DNA of 64,000 nucleotides. It comes from Bacteroidota bacterium (GTDB lineage: Bacteria; Bacteroidota; Ignavibacteria; Tepidaquicellales; Tepidaquicellaceae). Positions within the stretch are counted from its first letter, which is position 1. Every line of letters starts with the position of its first letter. The DNA is taken from NCBI GenBank assembly GCA_018266835.1, contig JAFDZP010000001.1, positions 187,283-251,282 on the forward strand, written 5' to 3'. This document shows, one piece after another, positions 34,049-43,326 of this stretch. A program made the translations under genes and the position numbers. Below the pieces are notes generated by a model. That model was not told the origin of the DNA, did not search any database, and saw nothing but the letters and a program-made list of their open reading frames with translations.

Positions 34049-36514
34049 TTAAAACCCATCAGGAACATCCATAGGCTCATTATTATTATCACGTTTTCTT
34101 CTTCTGTCTTTGTTCGTGTCGGTACCGAATTTATAGGTCATCGTTAAAAATACAGTTCTTGAATCTCTCTTTCTTTCAAACTCATCATAAAATGTTGCAT
34201 CGGAAATAGTGCCATGGAATTTCTGTGTGTTGAAAATATCCGATACTCTTAAATTAAACGTCAGTTTCTTATCCATAAAATCTTTTTTCAGACTTAACTC
34301 TGCATTTGAGAACGGGTCAACCTGTCCCTGTGCGGATAAATTTTTGCCCGAGTAAAAGTATGTTGCTTGCAAGCCGAAATCAGCGGGAAGATTAAATGTT
34401 GTAAACAATCTGCCATTCCATGAGTAAGCTGAGTTACTTTGTCCTGTTAAATTAGTCGCATCGTTCTCTGTTTTAGAATATCCAAGCGTTCCGTTTATCA
34501 TCCAGAATTTGAACGGGTTTGCATTAACTGTTACTTCAAATCCGTATGAACGCGAGCTGTTAAAATTTTCCTGAGTTGTTAAAGTAATTACGCTGTCATA
34601 TTGGACTCTGACTCTTGAAATTTTATCGTTCGTCTGTCTGAAATAAATTGACGGAGTAATTATAGCAGATGTAAAATATTTCACAAAATTGAATTCAAGT
34701 GAGTTTATATACTCAGGATTTAAATCCGGATTTCCTGACTGATAATTCAACGGGTCAGATGTATTTAAAAAGGGATTTAAGTCTCCCATATCAGGTCTTC
34801 TTATTCTTCTCGAGTAACTTAATTGCAGTTCTTCACCCATTCCAAGCTTCTGAGAAATGCTTGCATTGGGGAATAAGCTGAAATAGCTCTTTGTGAAGTT
34901 TGAACCTTGTGTAATCTGCTCGCCTTTAGTATTAGTCTGCTCACCCCTTAATCCCAGCTGAAAACCGAAGTCCCCAATTTTATTTGTATAAGCTAAGTAA
35001 CCAGAATTTATTATTTCCTGATAATTGAAAGTATTGGTCAGAGCATTATCTGTTATAAAACTGTTTGTATTGTAATCATAATTTTCTGTTCTTGTATCGT
35101 CGTCTGTTTTTCTGTAAATCGTTTTCACACCGGCTTCAAGCTTGCTGTCTTCACTATAAGGGTTTACATAATCAATCTGAAAATTAACTTCATCGTTTTT
35201 ATCTGTATTGAACTGATTCAATTTTGTTTGAGGAGTAACAGGTATTGTATAATCTGTTAAGCTGTTTAAATTAGAATTTCCTTCCGTGCGTGTATAATTA
35301 AAATCACTGCTTAAAGTCTCTTTCGGTTTCTTGAATTTAAGAAGGTAATTTGCTGCTACTCCGTACGTTTTTCCGCTGTTTAAATTATAGTCACGGTTGA
35401 GATAGCTGCTTGTAGTTAAAGGACCGTTCAAAACATTGGTAGTGCTGTTGCCTCCTCTGTTCCTGTCTCTGTTGTTGAATGATAAGTTAAGTCCGAGATT
35501 CTGATTTGCAGTCATAGTCCAGTCAATACCTGCGCGTACCATATGAGATTGCATTCTCATATCGTTGTTGTTTTGCTGGTCTATTTCGGTTACATAACTA
35601 TTGCCAAATGTTTGCCTGTTATTATATCCGTTCATATTCATATTGAACAATCGCATATCATAGCTGCCTGTAAGATTATAATCTGAAGTCTTTTTATTCA
35701 GATTGATAGAAGAATTATATTTATCTCCTGTACCCACATTTGCAGAGACACTTCCGTTCATACCTGTCATATCATTTTTTTTCAGAACAATGTTTATAAT
35801 TCCTGATGAACCTTCTGCATCAAACTTAGCAGTGGGGTTTGTCATCATTTCTATTGAAGATACTTTATCTGCCGGCATCTGTTCAAGGATTGTAGAAATA
35901 TTTGAGCTGTTCAATCCGTATGGTCTGCCGTCAATCATAACTTTTACGTTTCCGCTTCCTCTGAAACTTATATTGTTATCCTGGTCAACTGTTACTCCGG
36001 GAATATTCTTCAATACATCTATCACACTTCCGCCTGTAGTCGTCATTCCTTTTTCAACGTTGTAGATTTTTTTATCGGGCGCAAATTCTATAAAAGACTT
36101 TTCAGCTGTGACATCTATCTGTTCAGTTGTAACGCCCGTAGTCATTCTTATTGTATCCAGAATCAGTTCAGGAGTTTGAGGTGTTAAAGTTATACCCTGC
36201 ATCACAGCTTTTTTATATCCTGCAAAGCTTGCAACAAGTTTATATCTTCCGCCTTTCAAATCGCTGAAAGTGAATTTACCTTTTGCATCGGTTTCAGTTC
36301 CTGTTACCAAGCTCGAATCTTTCTGCTTAAATAATTGTATGGTTACAGGAGATAACGGAGCTTTGTTATCCATATCGATTACTACTCCTGAAATTGTACC
36401 TCTGAAATTCTTAAATTTCTCCCTCATTTCGGGAGTGAACTGCGGATTATCTTGAGAGAAAATTCGGAATGGATTTATTAAAATAAATAGAATTAGTACA
36501 AAAAATGTTTTCAT
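34049..36514 (-). CDS. TonB-dependent receptor (outer membrane beta-barrel family)
   Basis: 821 residues. Signal peptide about 1-20; carboxypeptidase-regulatory-like domain 38-120 (GTISGVVIDMDNKAPLSPV ... FSDLKGGRYKLVASFAGYKK); plug about 135-240 (GGSVIDVLKNIPGVTVDQDN, FRGSGNVKVMIDGRP); barrel to about 800 of the OMP_b-brl_3 type, with LGLRGEQTNTKGE and SYSRRIRRPDMGDLNPF. The C-terminal tail is polar and acidic (NNNEPMDVPDGF) instead of ending in a typical aromatic strand. No SusD partner is next to it, so a polysaccharide-uptake pair is not suggested; the ligand is unknown. Confidence 0.92.
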   Translation of the reverse strand: MKTFFVLILFILINPFRIFSQDNPQFTPEMREKFKNFRGTISGVVIDMDNKAPLSPVTIQLFKQKDSSLVTGTETDAKGKFTFSDLKGGRYKLVASFAGYKKAVMQGITLTPQTPELILDTIRMTTGVTTEQIDVTAEKSFIEFAPDKKIYNVEKGMTTTGGSVIDVLKNIPGVTVDQDNNISFRGSGNVKVMIDGRPYGLNSSNISTILEQMPADKVSSIEMMTNPTAKFDAEGSSGIINIVLKKNDMTGMNGSVSANVGTGDKYNSSINLNKKTSDYNLTGSYDMRLFNMNMNGYNNRQTFGNSYVTEIDQQNNNDMRMQSHMVRAGIDWTMTANQNLGLNLSFNNRDRNRGGNSTTNVLNGPLTTSSYLNRDYNLNSGKTYGVAANYLLKFKKPKETLSSDFNYTRTEGNSNLNSLTDYTIPVTPQTKLNQFNTDKNDEVNFQIDYVNPYSEDSKLEAGVKTIYRKTDDDTRTENYDYNTNSFITDNALTNTFNYQEIINSGYLAYTNKIGDFGFQLGLRGEQTNTKGEQITQGSNFTKSYFSLFPNASISQKLGMGEELQLSYSRRIRRPDMGDLNPFLNTSDPLNYQSGNPDLNPEYINSLEFNFVKYFTSAIITPSIYFRQTNDKISRVRVQYDSVITLTTQENFNSSRSYGFEVTVNANPFKFWMINGTLGYSKTENDATNLTGQSNSAYSWNGRLFTTFNLPADFGLQATYFYSGKNLSAQGQVDPFSNAELSLKKDFMDKKLTFNLRVSDIFNTQKFHGTISDATFYDEFERKRDSRTVFLTMTYKFGTDTNKDRRRKRDNNNEPMDVPDGF

Positions 36515-36647
36515 TAATGAGATAGTAATGGGATTAATTTAATATGCATATCAATCGTTTGACATAAAATAATGCCAAAAGTTTAATAAACTGATAGGAA
36601 ATTTTATAAGTAATATAGCAATTTACCTGATTGCCAGAACAGGAATT

Positions 36648-36953
36648 TTAATAATCTCTTCTGTCTCTTCCGAAACGTTTTTTGCCGTATTTACCGCCTG
36701 ATAGGTAAACTATAAGGGCAACAACAATGTGCAGCCAGAACCATACATTATTTGTACCCATGTGCTGGGCAATCATAATGATGATAAAAACTCTCGGTAA
36801 AAAAACTGTTAAGAGTACGCTTATTAAATTTGATAGAGTTGTAGCAGGAAGCGAATCAAATAAAAAGAAACCGATGATAGAAATTCTTGGAAAGAATAGA
36901 CTGAAAACTAAAAATACTACATCAATTGGAGTGCTTGAAAAAATCGGAGTCAT
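36648..36953 (-). CDS. Small membrane protein with three hydrophobic segments
   Basis: 101 residues with hydrophobic stretches at about 11-31, 40-61 and 70-86 and a basic C-terminus (GGKYGKKRFGRDRRDY). FFPR and FLPRV at helix ends and WFWLHIVVALIVYLSGGKYG look like features of a small-protein family, but I cannot name it. A 79-codon frame on the opposite strand overlaps it; composition and the basic tail favour the minus-strand reading. Function unknown. Confidence 0.65.
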   Translation of the reverse strand: MTPIFSSTPIDVVFLVFSLFFPRISIIGFFLFDSLPATTLSNLISVLLTVFLPRVFIIIMIAQHMGTNNVWFWLHIVVALIVYLSGGKYGKKRFGRDRRDY

Positions 36954-37023
36954 ATTGATAATTTAATTTTATCGGTTATACTAAAATATGATTAAAAAGG
37001 GCTAATTTCAATTAAAAAATTGA

Positions 37024-38088
37024 TTATTTTTCCATGAATTCCTGAATCAGTCTGTGAAAATGATGTACTCCCTGCTCACGCGAAGGGGAGAACCTTCCTG
37101 ATTTGTATAACTGTGATTTAATACCTCTCTGAACATTTTCTACAATTGCTTCATCTTCACGTTCAACTCTGTCAAGTCCTGAACCTGCTCCCATGTTGTA
37201 CTTGCTTTCATCTGAAATGTATGTGATGAAGGAAACCTTTGTAAGATTTTTTTCTATAGGTCTTACGATGTTTATTGAAAGTCCCCATGGATAAAAGTTA
37301 AACATCATGTTTGGAAAAACCCAGTAGTAATAAGCTGCAATATCTTTTTCAGGGGAGCTATCAAAAATTACTTCGCCCGGCTTTGCTTTGCCGACTTGCA
37401 GATTGCAATACCTATAAATCTCCTGAGTATAGTTTGCATAGTCTAATGCATCGTTAAGACTTTTATGAATATAAGGAATATGAAATCCCTCAAGATAATT
37501 TTCGCAGTATAAAGCCCAGTGAGCTTTTACTAAGTAATCTTTAGAACGGTTTGTATCCAATACAAGTTTATCAAACGGGAACCAATGGAGTCTTTCTTTT
37601 ATCTCTTTGAAAAATTCTGAAAACGGTGCAGCAGGATTTAATGAAGCAAAAATAAAATTATTTAAAATTTCAAAACTTACTTTCGGAAGATTATCTTTTT
37701 CAGAAGGGAAATTTTCACACTGCTCAAACTCAGGCATGAATTTAAATTTACCCGTTAAATCAAACTGTCTTCCGTGATATCTACATCGGAGTGACTTTAC
37801 ATTTTCAGCTCCTTCGCAAATTATATTCGCTCTGTGTGTGCAAATATTTGACATACAGTTTATGTTGTCAGCATAATCTCTGGTAAGAAGTAAAGGCTCA
37901 TTTAAAAATCCGTCAAGTAACGTAAAAGGATAAACCTGTCCCGGTACTTTTACTAAATCTGTATCTCCGATATACTGCCATGTCTGTGAAAACATTTTTT
38001 CTTTAGACTGCGCAAAATATTTTTCTTCTCTGTAGAATTCAGCCGGAAGCGTTGGAGATTTTTTTATATCGGGATTTATGTTGAACAT
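37024..38088 (-). CDS. Rieske-type non-heme iron oxygenase, alpha-subunit-like
   Basis: 354 residues. Rieske [2Fe-2S] ligands Cys83/His85 and Cys102/His105 (CTH ... CRYH). Catalytic domain with ENYLEGFHIPYIH: His203 and His208, and Asp312 (ED 311-312) as probable third ligand of the mononuclear iron. The family uses electrons from a reductase for ring hydroxylation or N-demethylation; it resembles the choline/carnitine and aromatic oxygenase types, and the substrate is not evident. No reductase or beta subunit is adjacent. A single-gene unit on the minus strand. Confidence 0.9.
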   Translation of the reverse strand: MFNINPDIKKSPTLPAEFYREEKYFAQSKEKMFSQTWQYIGDTDLVKVPGQVYPFTLLDGFLNEPLLLTRDYADNINCMSNICTHRANIICEGAENVKSLRCRYHGRQFDLTGKFKFMPEFEQCENFPSEKDNLPKVSFEILNNFIFASLNPAAPFSEFFKEIKERLHWFPFDKLVLDTNRSKDYLVKAHWALYCENYLEGFHIPYIHKSLNDALDYANYTQEIYRYCNLQVGKAKPGEVIFDSSPEKDIAAYYYWVFPNMMFNFYPWGLSINIVRPIEKNLTKVSFITYISDESKYNMGAGSGLDRVEREDEAIVENVQRGIKSQLYKSGRFSPSREQGVHHFHRLIQEFMEK

Positions 38089-38216
38089 GGAAAATAATTT
38101 ATAATTTGAAATTAACTAACTCAGGTCTTAAAAAAAATTACAAATGATGTAAAAAAATATATCTTGAAAGTATAGTATGAAAACTATTATCTTATAATTG
38201 AATTTAAATTAATAGT

Positions 38217-40343
38217 ATGAAATCACTGAGTTTATTTTTTATTCTGCTCCTTTTTATATTTATTAATTCCGCACATTCACAATTCGGCTGGCAGCTTCAG
38301 AATCCCAAATTTACCGATGATATCGTAGACTGCAGATGGATAAATCAAAATACTGCTTTTCTTGCAGGGTTTAACTTTTCACTGGTAAAAACTACTGACG
38401 GCGGACAAACCTGGAAACATAAAACCAACGGGATAAATTTTAATGATGAGAGGCAAACTATTCAGCTTCTTGAATTCATAAATGAGAATACAGGGTATAT
38501 TCTGACTGATAAAATTTATAAAACTACTAATGCAGGTGAGCTGTGGATTCCGGTTTCTGAAGGAAATATCTGGAAGGCAAGCGCAGTTGCAAATGGAGTT
38601 ATATATGCAGTTACGGGTATGGATAATGCAAAACTGATTAAAACGGTTAATGAGGGTTCAACATGGACAGAGCTGAAAGATGTTTCAGATCTGAACTTTG
38701 TACAGGTTAAATTTTTGAATGCTCTTACAGGTTTCTTTACATGCTCACCCGGAATTAACCAAAAAACAACTGACGGAGGAAATACCTGGACTAATGTAAA
38801 TATCACTCAGACCGGCACTCCGCGCAATCTGCAGAACATAACATTTGTAAATAATACCGGCTATGGAATTATAGATGGAAGAATATTAAAATCGACTGAC
38901 TTGGGTTCAACATGGATTGAAATTTATAATCAAAATTATTCTACAGGATTAAGTGTCACATCAGAGAATGTTATTTTTAGTACAATTGGCGGCCAAAGTA
39001 ACAGCAGAATTTTAAAAAGTCTTGATGGTGGAAGCACTTGGGATTTTACAAATATGCCTGAGTATATGTTAACAAGTTTCTACGATGCATCCCATGGATT
39101 AGGATTTTACAGCAACGGAGTTGTTTATAAAATTTCCAACATTGGTTCAACTTTTGAAATTATCAGCAGTAATATAAACTTACGCGCTGATATTATAAGA
39201 GCGCAGTCCGTATCACTTACGAGTGCTTATATGCTTAGTGAGTACGGCGAATTTTATTATACAAGCAACAATGGAAGTAACTGGGTAAATACACAGACTA
39301 ATGTATTCCTGAAAGATTTTAAATTCCTGAATGAAAATTATGCAGTGGGAGGAACAGAAACCAATATTGTTGCTTCATCTAACGGCGGAACGAATTTTCA
39401 AATAAAAGCATCTGCGCCAAATGCCAGAGATTTTCAGATAATAAACCAGAACAAATTTTATTTTATAAGCACACTGAATAATCATTCATATGTAAGCTCC
39501 TCAGAAGACGGGGGAAATACAATTAATATTTTATATCATACTATAGATATAAACAACGGCGACAACGGTGAAAGTTTTTTGTTTAAAGATTTGAAATTTA
39601 TAAATCCAACTACCGGTTTTTTAATGTTAAATGAGTCAAGCTGGTGGAGACTCGGTACCAGTTACAGATCGGTTATTTTAAAAACCACTAATTCAGGAGC
39701 CAATTGGGAAGAAGTATCTGCTTTTGTTCATACCAGAGGATTCGCATTTCATATATACGAGAATACAGCATTCGCGTCTACCGAATATGGTTTATATAAA
39801 TCAACTGATATGTGTCAGACCTGGATTTTGGCAGCTGATCTTAATTCATGCACATCAATCCAGTTCACTTCGGCCATGACAGGTTTTGCAGCAAAGAATA
39901 CTGACATTTATAAAACAACAAACGGTGGAAGCAATTGGGTACAACAAATCTCAAACGGCAATGTGACCAAGATAGCTATGTATAATTCAAATTTGGGATA
40001 TGCGACGGGATATGCGGGAACGGTTTATTTCACTGATAACGGTGGAAATGTAGGGATTACTCCGATATCAAATGTAGTAGAAGGTTATAAGTTGTCCCAA
40101 AATTATCCAAACCCATTTAACCCAACAACAAAAATAAATTTCTCAATTCCTAAAAGCGGATTGGTTCAGATAAAAATTTATGATATGCTGGGCAGGGAAG
40201 TTCAGTCTTTAATAAATGAAATGAAAACACCGGGTGAGTATAATATCGATTTTAATGGAAGTAATTTATCAAGCGGAATATATTTTTATAAACTGATTAC
40301 CAACGATTTTGTAGATACGAAAAAAATGATGCTGGTTAAATAA
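38217..40343 (+). CDS. Ycf48/BNR-like T9SS sorting-domain protein
   Basis: 708 residues, signal peptide about 1-21 (AHSQ). The body (FGWQLQNPKFTDDIVDCRWI ...) consists of repeated blades of the Ycf48-like photosystem-assembly type: LVKTTDGGQTWKH, YKTTNAGELWIP, QKTTDGGNTWTN, LKTTNSGANWEE, YKTTNGGSNWVQ, with TGY/TGF motifs between them (NENTGYILTD, ALTGFFTCSP, TTGFLML). The sorting domain is at the end (YKLSQNYPNPFNPT ... KMMLVK). There is no relation to photosynthesis; in this group such propellers are generic secreted proteins. Terminator at 40370. Confidence 0.9.
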   Translation: MKSLSLFFILLLFIFINSAHSQFGWQLQNPKFTDDIVDCRWINQNTAFLAGFNFSLVKTTDGGQTWKHKTNGINFNDERQTIQLLEFINENTGYILTDKIYKTTNAGELWIPVSEGNIWKASAVANGVIYAVTGMDNAKLIKTVNEGSTWTELKDVSDLNFVQVKFLNALTGFFTCSPGINQKTTDGGNTWTNVNITQTGTPRNLQNITFVNNTGYGIIDGRILKSTDLGSTWIEIYNQNYSTGLSVTSENVIFSTIGGQSNSRILKSLDGGSTWDFTNMPEYMLTSFYDASHGLGFYSNGVVYKISNIGSTFEIISSNINLRADIIRAQSVSLTSAYMLSEYGEFYYTSNNGSNWVNTQTNVFLKDFKFLNENYAVGGTETNIVASSNGGTNFQIKASAPNARDFQIINQNKFYFISTLNNHSYVSSSEDGGNTINILYHTIDINNGDNGESFLFKDLKFINPTTGFLMLNESSWWRLGTSYRSVILKTTNSGANWEEVSAFVHTRGFAFHIYENTAFASTEYGLYKSTDMCQTWILAADLNSCTSIQFTSAMTGFAAKNTDIYKTTNGGSNWVQQISNGNVTKIAMYNSNLGYATGYAGTVYFTDNGGNVGITPISNVVEGYKLSQNYPNPFNPTTKINFSIPKSGLVQIKIYDMLGREVQSLINEMKTPGEYNIDFNGSNLSSGIYFYKLITNDFVDTKKMMLVK

Positions 40344-40369
40344 GAAAGTAAAATTTAAAATTGATTAGT

Positions 40370-40402
40370 AAGGCGCTGTTATTATGATGGCGCCTTTTTT
40401 AT
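40370..40402 (+). terminator. Intrinsic terminator
   Basis: AAGGCGC / GCGCCTT with a 13-base loop, then TTTTTATTTT. It lies between the T9SS gene and the convergent mutL, whose stop is at 40404. Confidence 0.8.
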
Positions 40403-40403
40403 T

Positions 40404-42263
40404 TTATGTTCTTGAAAATCTGCTGTCAAGCTCATCGGTTGTGATTCTTATAACCGTAGGCCTTCCGTGCGGACATACATACGGCATCTTGCATGCAAAT
40501 AAATCGTCAATCAGTCTTATCATTTCTTCTTTCTTTAAAGAATCACCGGTGCGTACTGCGCTGTGGCACGCAAATGATTTAGCAAGATTATCTCTTTTCT
40601 CAAGATTTAATTTCAATTCGTACTCTTTGTACTGGTCAATTAACTCCTGAAAAATTTTATTTTCGTTTCCAATCTTCACATCGGCAGGCAATCCGTAAAG
40701 TTCAATGGTTTCATCTTTGCCTTCTTTGAAATTAAAACCGAGATTGAATAACTCCTGCTTTAATTCCAACGCTATCTGAAAATCAATTTTTGTAAGTTTG
40801 AATTTTATCGGTATAAGTAACTGCTGGGCAAATGATGACTGCGACTCAAGCATAAGTAATGCTCTTTCGTATAAAATCCTTTCATGCGCCGCATGCATAT
40901 CGATTATCATAAGCCCGCTTTCAGTCTGCACCATTATATATTTTAAGCGGTACTGCCAGACATTAAAATTATGCTCTTCGTTTCTTTTATGCTCAATTAT
41001 ATTTGAGTTGTTGTTTTTGTTCTCAGCGTTTTCTTCCGCCTCGTTCTGTTCAAATACAGTCTCATATTGATTTTCATCTACAGGTCTTGATGCTTCAAAG
41101 ATAGAAGTAATTTTTGCAGGCTCTCTGTTGAATTCAAAATTATTACTTTGTGAAAAAGAATTATTTGAATAATTACGTGAATCATTTCCGGCAGGGGACT
41201 TGTAATGAAACGTCTCTTCTTTATCTATTGATGGAATTGTATCCTGCTTATTAAATCCTACATTAAATACTAAATCAGCTTCTCTCAAAGAATTCTTTAC
41301 TGAATTTCTAATAAATCCAAACACTGCTCCTTCTTCCTCAAACTTAACTTCTAGTTTTGAAGGATGAACGTTAACATCAACTTTCTTCGGGTCAGTTTCT
41401 ATAAATAAAAAGAAAGAAGGATAATCTCCTTTTTCAATTAAGTCATCATAACCTGAGTAAACTGCGAAGTTTAAATTCTTGCTTGTAAAAAATCTATTGT
41501 TAAGATAAAAATACTGGTCCTGCTTTGATTTTTTAGTAAAGTTCGGTTTTGAAATGTAGCCGTTTATTTTGATATACTGATTTTCGGAGTGTACTTTTAT
41601 CAGCGAATCCGAAAATGCAATTCCGAATAATTCCGCAATCCTTTCTTTTAATTCATGTCTCGGCAAATCAAAAATAGTGTCTTCGTTGTTGATAAACTTA
41701 AATCCTATACTGGGATTTGAAATTGCTAACTTTATAAACGTCTCGTATATATGCTTGAACTCAGTCTGATTTGATTTTAAAAAATTTCTTCTGCCCGGAG
41801 TGTTATAAAATAAATTCTTGATTGAAAACGATGTTCCTCTCTCGCTACTTACTTTTGTAACTTCTTTAAACTCGCCGCCTTCAATTTTTATCATCGTGCC
41901 GACTTGCTCGCTCTCAGTTTTTGTCTTCAACTCGACTTGTGATATAGAAGCAATCGAAGCCAGCGCTTCTCCTCTGAATCCCAGTGTGCAGATATTTTCT
42001 AAGTCTTCATACGTTGATATTTTGCTTGTAGAATGTCTCTCAAAGCTCATCAATGCATCAGCTTCCGTCATCCCAATTCCGTCATCAATCACCTGAATTA
42101 AATTTTTTCCTGCTTCCTTTATTATAAGACATATATTCGAAGCGCCTGCATCGATAGAATTTTCCATCAGTTCTTTTACAACAGATTCCGGTCTGGATAC
42201 AACTTCTCCTGCAGCAATTTTATTTGATAGAGTAGGTGGTAATATTTTTATTTTGTCGGACAA
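40404..42263 (-). CDS. mutL: DNA mismatch repair protein MutL
   Basis: 619 residues. GHKL ATPase at the N-terminus: IAAGEVVSRPESVVKELMEN, SIDAGAS, DDGIGM, HSTSKI, TLGFRGEALASI. A low-complexity Asn/Glu-rich linker (about 345-420), then the dimerisation/endonuclease domain with DMHAAHERILYER (from Asp455; family consensus DQHAxxERxxYE), CHSAVRTGD and the zinc-binding end CPHGRP (597-602) plus the FSRT tail. It is thus the endonuclease-type MutL that nicks the daughter strand after MutS recruitment. It lies 26 bases downstream of ftsY and is probably cotranscribed. mutS is not in the window. Confidence 0.95.
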   Translation of the reverse strand: MSDKIKILPPTLSNKIAAGEVVSRPESVVKELMENSIDAGASNICLIIKEAGKNLIQVIDDGIGMTEADALMSFERHSTSKISTYEDLENICTLGFRGEALASIASISQVELKTKTESEQVGTMIKIEGGEFKEVTKVSSERGTSFSIKNLFYNTPGRRNFLKSNQTEFKHIYETFIKLAISNPSIGFKFINNEDTIFDLPRHELKERIAELFGIAFSDSLIKVHSENQYIKINGYISKPNFTKKSKQDQYFYLNNRFFTSKNLNFAVYSGYDDLIEKGDYPSFFLFIETDPKKVDVNVHPSKLEVKFEEEGAVFGFIRNSVKNSLREADLVFNVGFNKQDTIPSIDKEETFHYKSPAGNDSRNYSNNSFSQSNNFEFNREPAKITSIFEASRPVDENQYETVFEQNEAEENAENKNNNSNIIEHKRNEEHNFNVWQYRLKYIMVQTESGLMIIDMHAAHERILYERALLMLESQSSFAQQLLIPIKFKLTKIDFQIALELKQELFNLGFNFKEGKDETIELYGLPADVKIGNENKIFQELIDQYKEYELKLNLEKRDNLAKSFACHSAVRTGDSLKKEEMIRLIDDLFACKMPYVCPHGRPTVIRITTDELDSRFSRT

Positions 42264-42289
42264 TTCTTATTGTTCAAAAATTATTTTTC

Positions 42290-43234
42290 TCATTTTTCAA
42301 AGAGGGCTTTTACAAAATTCTCGCTGTCAAATTCCTGTAAGTCATCTATCTGCTCGCCGACACCTATGAATCTAACCGGCACGCCCATCTCCTGATTTAT
42401 TTTTATAACGATTCCGCCTTTAGCAGTTCCATCAAGCTTAGTTAAAATTATTCCTGTAAGACCTTCCATAGCTTTGGAAAATTCCTTTGCCTGGTTTAGT
42501 CCGTTCTGTCCCGTAGTTGCATCGATAGCTAAAAATATTTCGTTCGGAATATCAGGTGTAATTTTTTGAATAACTCTTTTTATCTTCTTTAACTCTTCCA
42601 TCAAATGCGATTTGTTGTGTAGTCTTCCCGCAGTGTCTATAATAACTATATCCGTACCTTTTGATACGGCTGACTTCACCGTATCGAATGCTACTGCAGC
42701 TGGATCGCTGCTCTTGGGATTCTGAATAATATCCACGCCTGCGCGCTTAGCCCATATTTCAAGCTGGTCGTTCGCCGCAGCTCTGAATGTATCAGCCGAG
42801 CCTATCACAACTGACTTTCCTGCATTCTTAAAATTATATGCAAGCTTACCGATGGAAGTAGTTTTGCCCACTCCGTTAACGCCGACAATCATTATCACAT
42901 ACGGCTTCTTTGTAATATTAAAATCAAATGTTTTGAACTCCGATGTTGACTGCGCAAATATTTTTTTCAGTTCGTCATATATAAGTCCGTTAAGCTCTTC
43001 TTCGGTTTCGTATTTATCTGTCTTAGTTCTTTCTTTAATATTTTGTATTAAAACTTCTGCAGTTTCATATCCGATATCAGACGTAATAAAAATTTCTTCA
43101 AGCTGCGCTAAAAAATCATCATCAATCTTTCCTTTTGCTTTTATTAATCTGTTTACTTTACCGAGTAAATCGTCCTTAGTTTTATTTAAGCCTTCTTTTA
43201 ATTTTGAAAACTTGAACTTATCAAAAAATCCCAT
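42290..43234 (-). CDS. ftsY: Signal recognition particle receptor FtsY
   Basis: 314 residues: a short N domain, then the SRP-type GTPase. G1 GVNGVGKTT (118-126), SADTFRAAANDQLEIWA, G3 DTAGR (200-204), G4 TKLDG (265-269), GVGEQIDDLQEFD at the end. It lacks the long acidic A domain of E. coli FtsY, which is usual outside Enterobacteria. It docks ribosome-SRP complexes at the Sec translocon, and thereby supplies the Sec export that all signal-peptide proteins of this window need. Forms a unit with mutL downstream. Confidence 0.96.
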   Translation of the reverse strand: MGFFDKFKFSKLKEGLNKTKDDLLGKVNRLIKAKGKIDDDFLAQLEEIFITSDIGYETAEVLIQNIKERTKTDKYETEEELNGLIYDELKKIFAQSTSEFKTFDFNITKKPYVIMIVGVNGVGKTTSIGKLAYNFKNAGKSVVIGSADTFRAAANDQLEIWAKRAGVDIIQNPKSSDPAAVAFDTVKSAVSKGTDIVIIDTAGRLHNKSHLMEELKKIKRVIQKITPDIPNEIFLAIDATTGQNGLNQAKEFSKAMEGLTGIILTKLDGTAKGGIVIKINQEMGVPVRFIGVGEQIDDLQEFDSENFVKALFEK

Positions 43235-43261
43235 GTATAAATTTTTGTAAAATTATTTAAA

Positions 43262-43300
43262 ATAAAAAACCTGACAAATCGATAATCTGACAGGTCTTTT
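43262..43300 (-). terminator. Possible bidirectional terminator between acyl-CoA dehydrogenase and ftsY
   Basis: ACCTG (43269-43273) / CAGGT (43291-43295), partly extendable, with an A run on the left and a T run on the right, so that each strand sees a T tract. Confidence 0.5.
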
Positions 43301-43326
43301 AAAAATTAATTAGATATTTTGTATTA

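Noticed and set aside
36727..36966. 79-codon frame on the + strand
   Set aside because: It overlaps the minus-strand small membrane protein, which has the better helix pattern and basic tail.
38217..40343. Photosystem assembly factor
   Set aside because: Ycf48-like blades are present, but the protein carries a T9SS sorting domain and no photosynthesis gene is nearby.
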